Both the position numbers and the translations under genes were made by a program. A DNA stretch of 64,000 bases from Cohaesibacter sp. (lineage in GTDB: Bacteria; Pseudomonadota; Alphaproteobacteria; Rhizobiales; Cohaesibacteraceae): contig JAOAQZ010000028.1 in assembly GCA_025210795.1 (NCBI GenBank), positions 106,691 to 170,690 of the forward strand, given 5' to 3'. Positions 1 to 8,397 of this stretch are shown here, piece by piece. How positions within the stretch are numbered: the first letter of the stretch is position 1; the number at the start of each line of letters is the position of its first letter. The notes beneath the pieces are model-generated. The model saw nothing but the letters and a program-made list of their open reading frames with translations, did no database searches and was not told the origin of the DNA.

Positions 1-3000
1 GGTGACGCTCATGAATAACGCGCCACGCGCGTGGATGCCCTCATTGGGGCCGGTAAGGGTGACATCGTTGCCCAATTGGGCGGAGCTTTTTCCGTTACTA
101 ATCAGAATGGTCAGGCGACCATCCCATACATTTTCAATCCAGCCGCGTTCCACCACACGCCTCCAATAGCCATAATAGCTATGGCGCAAGGTAAAACGGA
201 ACTGCCCTGCCTGCGGGCCATGCCTGATTTCCTCCAAAAAGACCTGAAGCGGCGCCTCCCCTGCCATTTCGTGCTTTTTATAGGGAGACAGAAAGAGCCG
301 AACGCCAGTCAGATCTTTTTGATCAAAAACCAGTTCTACCTTGTGGTCGGTGCGAAGCAGGCGTTTATCCAGCTTTACGATCGGATCGCGGGAGAGAAGA
401 CCAATCCTTGTGCTGTGGCCATCTTCAGGCAATTTCGCCATATGCAGGCCATCGGGTGTCTGGCGAGCAAACTTGGCGAAGGCTACTGCGGAATTTTCTA
501 TTTTCTCCCACTTGTCATTAAGCTGCCGGTCAAACAGGGGTATCAGGTCGATATCCTGAACGCCGGGCATGGCGACAGACTTGGCATCTGGCTGGACTTC
601 TTTGTTGGTAAGCCTCATGGATTTGATGGCTAGTTTGATGGGGCCATCGCTTGCGCGTGCTATGCCGAACACTTTAAGCCGTAATCCCGTGCCATCCCGC
701 ACCAAGGCCTTGGCAGGCCATGTTCTGGGCGGCAGGCCCGGTGTTTTCATTGTGATGCCTTGGGAGGTGAAGGCCAGCTTTATATGACTGGGCGGCGCTT
801 TTAGCCCTTCTGCCTTATAGACTGCAGGATCCTTCCAGTATTGATAACTGTCTCTTACCCGCACTTGAAAGCTGCCGTCCTCTAGCTCTTCAGCGAGCAG
901 CACGAACATATCATTGCCTATGCCATGATCATTGAGCAGCAGGGCATTAGCAAAGGCGATGCCATAGCCGCTCTGGCCGCTGTCACCGAACCGGATATCA
1001 AGCTCTATCTCGCCCCCTTGTGCCAAGTCGTCGAGCCAGATAGCTGGCTCGCTTGAAAGCAGGCCAACATGGCTGGTGCGGGCTTTGGACGGAACATCGA
1101 GATGCAGGGCACCATCTTTAAAGCGTGCATAGCTGCCAAATGCGTTGGCTGGAGAACTCAGTCCCTGCCATTGGCGACCCAAGGTGGTTCCACCGAAAAT
1201 CTGGTATGTTCGCGCGGCGCGAGAATATGTATCCACCTCATCTTTCACTTCATAGGCCAATCTGGCGATATCGACCGTTTTAAGGCGCAGATCTGCCTTC
1301 AGGTTCTGATTGGTAGGCTGACAAAAGATGCTCGCATACCAGCCAAACGCCTCGATATCTTTATGAAGGGGAAATTCGAACTGGATGCGCCCTTCTTCAT
1401 CAGCGATATGCATGATCTCATCAGGGCGTAGCGTCACGTCGAGTTTCAGATCACCATTGGGCATTTCAAAAGGTTGTTCAAACAGCTTTTGGCGGCGCTG
1501 AAAGACAAAGAGCTTTCCCTTGCCTTCTTCATCTGTATGGACGCCAATCCAGAAATCGTGGTTGTTCCACGGCTCTTCCTGCCCTTTTCCTGCAGGGAGC
1601 AATGCCAGTATAGCAGACTGCATACGACCTGCTTCAAAACTATAGCTGATTTGGCTTTTGTAAGCCTCATCTGCTCTGGGCCTCTCGAGCAGCATTTGCC
1701 TGCTTGCAATCCCAGCTTTGGCCCAGCCTTTTTGGGGCGGGATGCCAATATGTAATCCGTCCACATTCTCCCGTGCCCAGTTGGCAAAGGAGGCACCTTC
1801 ATATTCTATTGGCTGCCAATCTGCGGTTATCTGGCCGCGAAAAAGGACCGCAGTTCCCAAAACCGGTTTTTCCGGTTCTTCTTCCATTTGCTCATCTTGA
1901 GCCTGCGGTGTCGGAGCGCCGCCTGCAACAGTCTGGGTAGCAGCACTTGGGTAATTTATTTGGGGCTCTTCTTCGGCTTGTGCAAGATCAGATGACAGGG
2001 CCTGATTGCTTTGATTGCTGCTTTGCTCAGGCAGCTCAAAATAGTCAAGCGTGATGCTTTTCGGCCCGTCTTTGACGACGGAGATGAGCAGGCGATCTTG
2101 CTCTGAGAGGAATGAGAAGGGCCAATTGCCGTTTGCCTTCATCATCTTGATATAGAGGGGGGAGAAATAATCGCGGGTTTGGCCGCGCGGATCATAAGGG
2201 AATTTAACGCCAAAGACCGGATATTGATCCTGCTGGCACAGGGCGACCCATTCGATCTTCACATCGCGTTTTTCCATCACCTTGCGGGTTGGATGCTTCC
2301 ATGTAGCAAGATCGAGACGGTGGCAATCCGGTCCGATCTTTTGCGCCAAAACATCCTGCCACGGCACTTGAGTGCCGCTATTCTGGACATAGTCATTGCC
2401 ATCATCAATCGTGATTTTCTGAGGCATGGGAGCGCCCTGCCCGCCGCCTTGCTGCTGGGGCTGACTTGGTGGCTGCAATTGGGGTTGGGCGAACTGTTGC
2501 CCCATCGGTTGAGATGTAGGCATGGCAATAGGCGTGGGTGGAACGCTGCCGCCACTATAGGAAAATGTGCGCGCGATATCGGCCAATTGCTGATCTGCTC
2601 CTCCATTTAAGGGAGAGATGGTTGCAATGGCAAAGGCCTTGTCGTTATCACCGCCCCTGTAAATCCAGGCTTTGGCGCGCTTATAGGGCACAGACAGGCC
2701 GCCGAATTCATAAACCTTGGCCTCGTAAGCAACGGCCTGTGCGGTGGTGCCTGCAATGGTGGGATAGTCTTCGCCCTCTATGGATTTGACGATAATATGT
2801 TCGCGATAGAGAAGACCGACAAATTCATCAATTTGGTCCAAAGGGGATGAGCCTGTCCCCGCCTCTGCAGCGGCTGCAATGATCATGGATTGCCCATCAG
2901 GAGACAAAGCGACCAGACTATCGAGCCCCTGAATGCGGCTTCTTCTTTGCTGCCAATTTGCTGCAAGAGCAACAGAGAATGGACCTTGAGCTGTAGAGGC

Positions 3001-3663
3001 TTGCCCTGCGTCACTTGTTCCCGCTACCGATGGTGTTCCCATAGGATTACCCCCGCTTGGAATGGAGGTATTTTGTCCATATTGGTTGCCCAAGGGCTGA
3101 CTATTGCCCGCAGGCTGTGGCGGGCGCAAATTACTTTGATTTTGCGGGCCTGCTCTTACGCCCTCATAGCTTAGCTGAGATAGCACCATTGCCTGTATTT
3201 GCTGCAAATCCTGCCAAGAGAGATTGTCACCATTCATCGTGATGAGGAATTGCTCGCCTTCGCTGTCTTTCTTTAGAAAGGCGATTGTAATGCTTCTATT
3301 GCTGCGAATCTCGGAGTGAATGATCAGGGCTTCCTGCCCGGCAATTACCTGCTTTTCATGATGGACAATATCAAGATAGCCCAGCAATGGCTCATCAGGG
3401 AACCACCAGCGCCACCAGATTTCCACCCTGCCATCAGGGCTTTTGAAATCATATTGCTCATCCCGAATCCGGTTTATCAGGGACCAGTCGGATGGCATGG
3501 AAAAGGTCACAGAGCGCAACTCAAAGGATTGCCAATTCTGATTTTGAGCCTGACTTTGAGGAATAGCCAATAGTGTCAGAACAAAAAACAGGCTGACAAG
3601 CAAGGCAGATCGGACAAAGCCTAAGGATGTGCTGGAATGCAGGAAAATGCGGGTAAATCTCAT
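1..3663 (-). CDS. Large secreted protein with three tandem ~216-residue domains (C-terminus outside window)
   Basis: Unrecognised family. The frame opens at an ATG at 3663 behind a GGGGGA element and stays open to base 1, giving 1221 codons without a stop, so the protein continues beyond the window. Residues 1 to about 40 are a Sec signal peptide with a basic start, a long hydrophobic core and an AQA-like cleavage site. A Gln/Pro/Gly-rich low-complexity linker near residues 175-215 and another near 370-395 separate the N-terminal parts. From about residue 616 a domain repeats three times, anchored at W616, W832 and W1052. Each copy has W-x-x-[IL], then AF or SF, then an AR pair, DGLH or GALH, and GLLS or GIAS. 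Copies of this size with many beta-prone stretches could be lectin/glucanase-like jelly rolls, but no family is assigned. It is probably exported to the periplasm or surface. Confidence 0.85.
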   Translation of the reverse strand, partial: MRFTRIFLHSSTSLGFVRSALLVSLFFVLTLLAIPQSQAQNQNWQSFELRSVTFSMPSDWSLINRIRDEQYDFKSPDGRVEIWWRWWFPDEPLLGYLDIVHHEKQVIAGQEALIIHSEIRSNRSITIAFLKKDSEGEQFLITMNGDNLSWQDLQQIQAMVLSQLSYEGVRAGPQNQSNLRPPQPAGNSQPLGNQYGQNTSIPSGGNPMGTPSVAGTSDAGQASTAQGPFSVALAANWQQRRSRIQGLDSLVALSPDGQSMIIAAAAEAGTGSSPLDQIDEFVGLLYREHIIVKSIEGEDYPTIAGTTAQAVAYEAKVYEFGGLSVPYKRAKAWIYRGGDNDKAFAIATISPLNGGADQQLADIARTFSYSGGSVPPTPIAMPTSQPMGQQFAQPQLQPPSQPQQQGGGQGAPMPQKITIDDGNDYVQNSGTQVPWQDVLAQKIGPDCHRLDLATWKHPTRKVMEKRDVKIEWVALCQQDQYPVFGVKFPYDPRGQTRDYFSPLYIKMMKANGNWPFSFLSEQDRLLISVVKDGPKSITLDYFELPEQSSNQSNQALSSDLAQAEEEPQINYPSAATQTVAGGAPTPQAQDEQMEEEPEKPVLGTAVLFRGQITADWQPIEYEGASFANWARENVDGLHIGIPPQKGWAKAGIASRQMLLERPRADEAYKSQISYSFEAGRMQSAILALLPAGKGQEEPWNNHDFWIGVHTDEEGKGKLFVFQRRQKLFEQPFEMPNGDLKLDVTLRPDEIMHIADEEGRIQFEFPLHKDIEAFGWYASIFCQPTNQNLKADLRLKTVDIARLAYEVKDEVDTYSRAARTYQIFGGTTLGRQWQGLSSPANAFGSYARFKDGALHLDVPSKARTSHVGLLSSEPAIWLDDLAQGGEIELDIRFGDSGQSGYGIAFANALLLNDHGIGNDMFVLLAEELEDGSFQVRVRDSYQYWKDPAVYKAEGLKAPPSHIKLAFTSQGITMKTPGLPPRTWPAKALVRDGTGLRLKVFGIARASDGPIKLAIKSMRLTNKEVQPDAKSVAMPGVQDIDLIPLFDRQLNDKWEKIENSAVAFAKFARQTPDGLHMAKLPEDGHSTRIGLLSRDPIVKLDKRLLRTDHKVELVFDQKDLTGVRLFLSPYKKHEMAGEAPLQVFLEEIRHGPQAGQFRFTLRHSYYGYWRRVVERGWIENVWDGRLTILISNGKSSAQLGNDVTLTGPNEGIHARGALFMSVT

Positions 3664-3986
3664 GATATCCCCCAGAAAAGGAGCCGGTCATAGCGTCCGA
3701 TAAAGAGGGGTGATAAGGAGAGCTGCAAGATGAGAGCGACTACCCAAAACCAGCCCTCTTGGCGCCACTTAACAGTCTACTCCTCCCCTATTGCCTGTCC
3801 ACTGCTACGCATGTAGCTGCGGCATCCTCTCACTCCATGACAGGCCCTGATTTTCTGGCTTAATTCCCTGTCGTTGCGGCGGACATTTCCTAAATCCAGA
3901 CAAAGGCTATGGCGGATGAACTTCCCTTTTCGCCATAGTTTTGCGCACTCATCCGCGCGCATGATGACGGTCTTAGGGTCACGATC
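3664..3986. other. Intergenic region without recognised gene
   Basis: This stretch separates the minus-strand large secreted protein from the minus-strand merR gene. It must contain the promoter of the secreted protein, but no convincing -35/-10 pair was identified. A 61-codon minus-strand frame at 3777-3962 has no ribosome binding site and no family resemblance, so it was not called. Confidence 0.5.
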
Positions 3987-4427
3987 CTAATGATCCATGC
4001 ATTTATCAATTTTGGGATGATCGCCCAGACATTCCTCATGATTGCCCAGAACTTTGATGATCCGGCAATTGGCCACATCTTCATGCTCACAGCCACCGAT
4101 CATTCGCTCCAGCTCCAGTTTGAGCGCTTCAAGGCGGGCAATATGCTGTTTGACCAGTTCCAATTGCTGGATGGCCAGATGATCGGCCGTTTCGCAAGAC
4201 TGGTCAGGATTGCGCGTTAAATCCAATAGATCGCGGATCGCATCAAGGCCAAAACCCAAATCACGGGCATGGCGGATAAAAGTCAGCCGCTGCTGGGCCT
4301 CTTGATCATAACGACGCTGCCCCCCTTCACTGCGCTCTGGCTCGGCCAGAAGGCCGATCTTTTCATAATAGCGAATGGTGGGCACCTTGGTGCCGGTATT
4401 GCGAGACAAGTCACCGATGGACAGCAT
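3987..4427 (-). CDS. MerR-family heavy-metal-responsive regulator
   Basis: 146-residue transcription factor. The N-terminus (MLSIGDLSRNTGT, then TIRYYEKIGLL) is the classic MerR winged helix-turn-helix. A long dimerisation helix follows, then a Cys/His-rich C-terminus with cysteines in DQSCE, GGCEHED, ANCRII, EECLGD and the terminal CMDH, as expected for Zn/Cd/Pb sensors of the ZntR/CadR/PbrR group. The start at 4427 is preferred over the longer frame because GGAGCG precedes it. The gene is divergent from the P1B ATPase, and the ATPase promoter between them carries the long spacer that MerR regulators act on. It probably activates that promoter by DNA distortion when metal binds. The exact metal cannot be read from the sequence. 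Confidence 0.9.
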   Translation of the reverse strand: MLSIGDLSRNTGTKVPTIRYYEKIGLLAEPERSEGGQRRYDQEAQQRLTFIRHARDLGFGLDAIRDLLDLTRNPDQSCETADHLAIQQLELVKQHIARLEALKLELERMIGGCEHEDVANCRIIKVLGNHEECLGDHPKIDKCMDH

Positions 4428-4552
4428 GGAGCGCTCCGGTAAAAGCTGAAATCTATGCACTAGAATATAGAGCATCTCCTTCAGATTTCAAAAGCCTTGC
4501 CAAAATGCCGGACATGTTTGTCCACTTTTTCAAAATCTGCTCATTTTCTCTC

Positions 4553-4583
4553 TTGAAGCTATAGCCGCTATAGCCCCTAAAAT
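4553..4583 (+). promoter_or_regulatory. MerR-type promoter/operator with 19-bp spacer
   Basis: TTGAAG (4553-4558) and TAAAAT (4578-4583) are separated by 19 bp instead of 17. The spacer holds a dyad, GCTATAGC-C-GCTATAGC type, centred between the two hexamers. An overlong spacer filled by a palindrome is the hallmark of promoters activated by MerR proteins. It faces the P1B ATPase start at 4677. Confidence 0.85.
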
Positions 4584-4676
4584 CCGTATCAACCCAAAGC
4601 CGTGTTGGCTTTACCCATTTTCAGCTTTGCCCGGTTCGTAGTGACATTTGAGGCAAATGGCTTGGAAAGAGATGGA

Positions 4677-7049
4677 ATGATGGTTGAGAAACAACAAGAC
4701 AGCTGCTGCTCAAGTTGCAGCTCTGATGAGACAAACGCCGCCACCGAGCAAGCCGTCCCCTCTACTCCCCCTAAAGAGGCTGCGGAAGAGCAAGATAGCT
4801 GCTGCTCTAGCCAGTGTGGTCCTTGTGATGATAGCGGCCCGAGCCAATGTTCGCGTAGCTCTGGTGAGCAGACCTCTGATGCGCCCTCTCTCTCTCAAGG
4901 TCGCCAATTCCGCGTCAATGGTATGTGCTGCGCAGAAGAAGTGTCGATGCTTAAAGCGCAGGTCGGTCCTTTGGTCGGCGGGGCTGATCATCTTGGTTTT
5001 GATCTGATCAATAGCCGCATGGTTCTGATGGAAGGAGCCACTTCAGTATCTGACGCGGCCATTATTGAAGCGGTTGGCAAAACCGGTCTGGGTGCTTCTC
5101 TTTGGGAGGCCAAGAGCGCTGCCAAGGAGCAGGAAAAGCAGTTTGCTCGCCTTAAATATTTCACCATCGGCAGTGGTCTTTTTTGGCTGTCAGGTCTCCT
5201 GTTTCATCTGTTTGAAACAGGGTCTGGCGGTTTGCTGACGCTGTTTTCCGGCCATGAAGGCAGCCCGATGCCCGCGCTGGAGATGGGGCTTTATCTGGTT
5301 GCTGTCATACTTGGTGCCCGCTATGTCGCCCCAAAGGCCCTTTATGCCATTCGGCGGTTGGCTCCGGATATGAACCTTTTGATGACGGTGGCCGTTATCG
5401 GGGCCATTATCATCGGGGAATATTTTGAAGCTGCGACGGTGGCCTTTCTGTTTGCGTTATCGCTCACTCTTGAGGCCTGGTCCGTGGGGCGGGCGCGCAA
5501 TGCTATTTCCTCTCTGCTCAGCCTTGCCCCGCAGCAGGCACTAAAATTGTTTGACGATGGGCACGAGGAATTTGTTGCGGCAAGTGACATGCAAGTGGGG
5601 GACCGTTTTATCCTGCGTGGTGGCGATCGCATTGCCCTTGATGGCATCATCCGCTCTGGCCAGTCTGCCATTGACCAGGCCCCCATTACCGGAGAGAGCA
5701 TTCCGGTTAGCAAGGAAGAAGGCGACGAAGTCTATGCAGGCACCATCAATGGAGATGGCAGCCTTGTGGTGGAGGCAACAAAAGCCGCCCATGATACGGT
5801 TTTGTCCCGCATTATCACCATGGTGCAGGATGCTCATTCAAAACGGGCCGACGTTGAGCAATGGGTAGAGAAATTTGCCCGCATTTACACCCCCTTGGTG
5901 ATGCTTCTAGCTCTTCTTGTCTTTATGTTACCTCCTCTTTTAATGGGAGGGCTGTGGCAAGACTGGTTCTATAATGCACTGGTTCTTCTGGTCATTGCCT
6001 GCCCTTGCGCGCTTGTTATTTCAACACCAGTTGCCATAGTGGCCTCTCTTGCAGCAGCAGCCCGCCATGGAGTGCTGGTTAAGGGAGGCGGATTCATTGA
6101 GCTGCCCTCGCGCCTTGACGCCTTGGCCCTCGATAAAACCGGCACCCTCACCATGGGAGAACCTGAAGTAAAGGCGCTTTATCCAGCTAAAGGCCATAAT
6201 CCGGCTCACCTTCTTTCGCTTGCTGCAGGACTGGAAGCGCGGTCGTCTCATCCGCTGGCAAGAGCCATTCTGGCAAGAGCCGAAGAGGAACAGCTTTCTC
6301 TTCCAAATGCTGACAATGCTGCCATCATTCCCGGTCGCGGAGTAAGCGGGGTCATTAGCGGAACCTCTTATTGGCTGGGCTCCCCCCGCTTTGCCAAAGA
6401 GCAAATGGAGCTATCACAGGCTCAAGACGCCGAGTTGGCGTCTATCGAGCAAAAGGGACAAACCGCTATTCTGGTGGGTGATGAGCATCAGATCATCGGC
6501 ATCATTGCGCTGGCGGATGCCATTCGCAGCGATGCCAAAGCGACCATTGCCGCCCTTCATAAGGCGGGGGTTGGCACCATTGCCATGCTGACCGGCGACA
6601 ATGAGGCAACGGCGAATGCGGTTGCGCGCGAAGTGGGGATCGACAAGGTCTATGCCAACCTTTTGCCCGAGCAAAAGGTTGATGTGATTGAAGACCTGAT
6701 GGGCAATCACACGATTGTTGCCATGGTGGGCGACGGGGTGAATGATGCCCCTGCAATGGCGCGCGCCAGCTTTGGCATTGCTATGGGAGCTGCCGGATCG
6801 GATGCCGCCATTGAGACCGCTGATATGGCGCTTATGAGCGATGACATCGCCAAACTGCCTTGGCTGATAGGCCATTCTCGCAACAGCCTTGCTATCATCA
6901 AGCAAAATATTGCCTTTGCCCTTGTGGTCAAAGCCGTCTTTGTCATCCTGACCATGATCGGCCTTGCCTCTATGTGGGGTGCCATTGTTGCAGATGTTGG
7001 CACCTCTTTGCTGGTTGTCAGCAACGCCTTGCGCCTTTTGCGGGGATAG
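4677..7049 (+). CDS. zntA: P1B-type heavy-metal-exporting ATPase (Zn/Cd/Pb, ZntA/CadA-like)
   Basis: About 790 residues. It pumps divalent soft metals out of the cytoplasm using ATP. The N-terminus (first ~70 residues) has several CC pairs and CxxC-like clusters. It is followed by a degenerate HMA domain whose metal motif is GMCCAEE rather than GMxCxxC. The membrane part and soluble domains carry TGES (A domain), ACPCALVIS (CPC metal site in the membrane), DKTGTLT (phosphorylation), SSHPLA (the HP loop) and GDGVNDAPA (hinge). A late DVGTSLLVVSNALRL segment fits P1B-2 Zn/Cd/Pb pumps. ATG 4677 is chosen over the upstream GTG at 4602 because GGAAAGAG precedes it and it lies about 85 bases from the predicted transcription start. 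The divergent merR gene probably controls it. The gene symbol is by similarity only. Confidence 0.93.
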   Translation: MMVEKQQDSCCSSCSSDETNAATEQAVPSTPPKEAAEEQDSCCSSQCGPCDDSGPSQCSRSSGEQTSDAPSLSQGRQFRVNGMCCAEEVSMLKAQVGPLVGGADHLGFDLINSRMVLMEGATSVSDAAIIEAVGKTGLGASLWEAKSAAKEQEKQFARLKYFTIGSGLFWLSGLLFHLFETGSGGLLTLFSGHEGSPMPALEMGLYLVAVILGARYVAPKALYAIRRLAPDMNLLMTVAVIGAIIIGEYFEAATVAFLFALSLTLEAWSVGRARNAISSLLSLAPQQALKLFDDGHEEFVAASDMQVGDRFILRGGDRIALDGIIRSGQSAIDQAPITGESIPVSKEEGDEVYAGTINGDGSLVVEATKAAHDTVLSRIITMVQDAHSKRADVEQWVEKFARIYTPLVMLLALLVFMLPPLLMGGLWQDWFYNALVLLVIACPCALVISTPVAIVASLAAAARHGVLVKGGGFIELPSRLDALALDKTGTLTMGEPEVKALYPAKGHNPAHLLSLAAGLEARSSHPLARAILARAEEEQLSLPNADNAAIIPGRGVSGVISGTSYWLGSPRFAKEQMELSQAQDAELASIEQKGQTAILVGDEHQIIGIIALADAIRSDAKATIAALHKAGVGTIAMLTGDNEATANAVAREVGIDKVYANLLPEQKVDVIEDLMGNHTIVAMVGDGVNDAPAMARASFGIAMGAAGSDAAIETADMALMSDDIAKLPWLIGHSRNSLAIIKQNIAFALVVKAVFVILTMIGLASMWGAIVADVGTSLLVVSNALRLLRG

Positions 7050-7152
7050 GTGGCGGGCCGTCCCGTCATCGCCCCTTTGTTTCTTGCGCCGCATCTTTTC
7101 CTTTGGGCGCAAAAGAGGTAAAGAAAGACAAGAAAAAGTCACGAGGAACATC

Positions 7153-7488
7153 ATGAAAGCCAACCCGCTCAAACTGAACAAGCTACAGCTCAAAACGCTG
7201 GTTCTGACGCAAATTCTGGCGCGCAGCCAGCCAGAGGAAGCTTGGGACAAGGATGGCAGCATTACCCTTCTAGCGCTGCCCCATGCTCACGGGGACCATG
7301 TTCATATCGGGGAATATGTCGTAAGCGCAGGTGATGCGACCGGCTTTTCCAATCGCGCGGTCTGGACGGCCCTTGCCAGAAAAGGTCTGGTGCGGGGGCG
7401 CGAGGTTCCCCCCATTGTCCTTACCCGCGAAGGGCTCGACTATGAAACCGGTCTGGACCATCATTTCGTCCATAAGTCCGATCATTAG
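7153..7488 (+). CDS. Small conserved protein with HAHGDHVHIG motif
   Basis: 111 residues, no signal peptide or membrane segment. The start at 7153 has GAGGAA ten bases upstream and lies about 100 bases after the P1B ATPase stop on the same strand. The central segment contains four histidines and an aspartate within ten residues (HAHGDHVHIG), followed by the conserved-looking ATGFSNRAVWTALARKGLV. The C-terminus is again His-rich (DHHFVHKSDH). Co-transcription with the metal pump and the His-rich ends suggest a cytoplasmic metal-binding or metal-handling role, but this is inference. I do not recognise a named family. Confidence 0.75.
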   Translation: MKANPLKLNKLQLKTLVLTQILARSQPEEAWDKDGSITLLALPHAHGDHVHIGEYVVSAGDATGFSNRAVWTALARKGLVRGREVPPIVLTREGLDYETGLDHHFVHKSDH

Positions 7489-7512
7489 GCCCCGCTTTTC
7501 ACCTCTTTCAAA

Positions 7513-7538
7513 GGCCAGCTTATGCAAGCTGGCCTTTT
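7513..7538 (+). terminator. Rho-independent terminator
   Basis: A perfect 9-bp stem (GGCCAGCTT, loop ATGC, AAGCTGGCC) is followed by TTTT and lies 25 bases after the small His-motif gene. It should end the zntA transcription unit. Confidence 0.85.
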
Positions 7539-7773
7539 GTCGTTTCAAGGGTCTTTGCGTGCTTGCACTTTTCCTAAAAAGCCAATTTAATCAAAGAGTG
7601 AGGATTTGCGCTGATACGATTGTACCAATAGACATTGAGCCTTCATTCGCCGCAAACTTGAGGGCGAGTCTTGCTGGGCAAACTCGTTTTGTGCAAGCTC
7701 TTCTCTCTGTTGCGCCTCTTAAGGCGGGTAACGAAAAGAGAGAGGTGTCTTGATCGGGGAAAGGTTGGGTAGA

Positions 7774-8397
7774 ATGCGTATAATCTTGGCTGATGATCAT
7801 CCCATTTATCGCTCGGGACTTTGCCAGATCCTCTACGAATTATTTCCCGATTCCGTGGTGGATGAGGCAGGCGATGCCGCCTCGTTTTTTGCGCAACTTG
7901 ACCGACTACCCAAGCCGGACTTAATCATCTGTGATCTTGTCTTTCCCGGTTTTGATTATATGCAGGATCTCAAGACGGTTCGGCAGCGTTTTTCTCTGTG
8001 CCCAATCATTACCGTCTCCATGATCAATGATCCCATGGAAATTGATCATATCATGGCATTGGGAATGAATGGGTTCATTTCCAAAGCGGTCTCTTCGCAG
8101 GATGTTGTGCAGGCCATTGGCAATATCATGCAAGGTCAGGTGGAGGTGTGCTTCTCGGAAGATATTCTCAGCCACGAAACCTTCCACAAAACCCGCCTGC
8201 CACTGGAAGAGCTGACACCAAGACAGGTCGAAATCCTCAAATTGCTCCGCCATGGCCTGTCCAATAAGGAAATTGCCCGCGAGCTGGATCTGTCACCCTT
8301 TACGGTGCGCTCCCATGTCTCGGCCTTGATGAAAAATCTCGGCGTCTCCAACCGCGCGGCCGCCTCTGCCATTGCGGCAAGCTATGGCCTTAACTGA
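7774..8397 (+). CDS. NarL/FixJ-type response regulator
   Basis: 207 residues. An N-terminal receiver domain has the acidic pair DD at the start (LADDHP), the phospho-acceptor D54 (ICDLVFPG) and the conserved lysine in FISKAV. A C-terminal LuxR-type helix-turn-helix follows (LTPRQVEILKLL, then GLSNKEIARELDLSPFTVRSH). ATG 7774 is preferred to the TTG at 7750 because AAAGG precedes it. The likely partner is the hybrid kinase at 9560-11458, since kinases of the SHDLRQP type are often found next to LuxR-type regulators. The stop overlaps the convergent FAD oxidoreductase gene by 16 bases. Target genes are unknown. Confidence 0.92.
   Translation: MRIILADDHPIYRSGLCQILYELFPDSVVDEAGDAASFFAQLDRLPKPDLIICDLVFPGFDYMQDLKTVRQRFSLCPIITVSMINDPMEIDHIMALGMNGFISKAVSSQDVVQAIGNIMQGQVEVCFSEDILSHETFHKTRLPLEELTPRQVEILKLLRHGLSNKEIARELDLSPFTVRSHVSALMKNLGVSNRAAASAIAASYGLN

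Noticed and set aside
3777..3962. 61-codon minus-strand frame between merR and the large secreted gene
   Set aside because: No ribosome site, no conserved pattern, biased composition.
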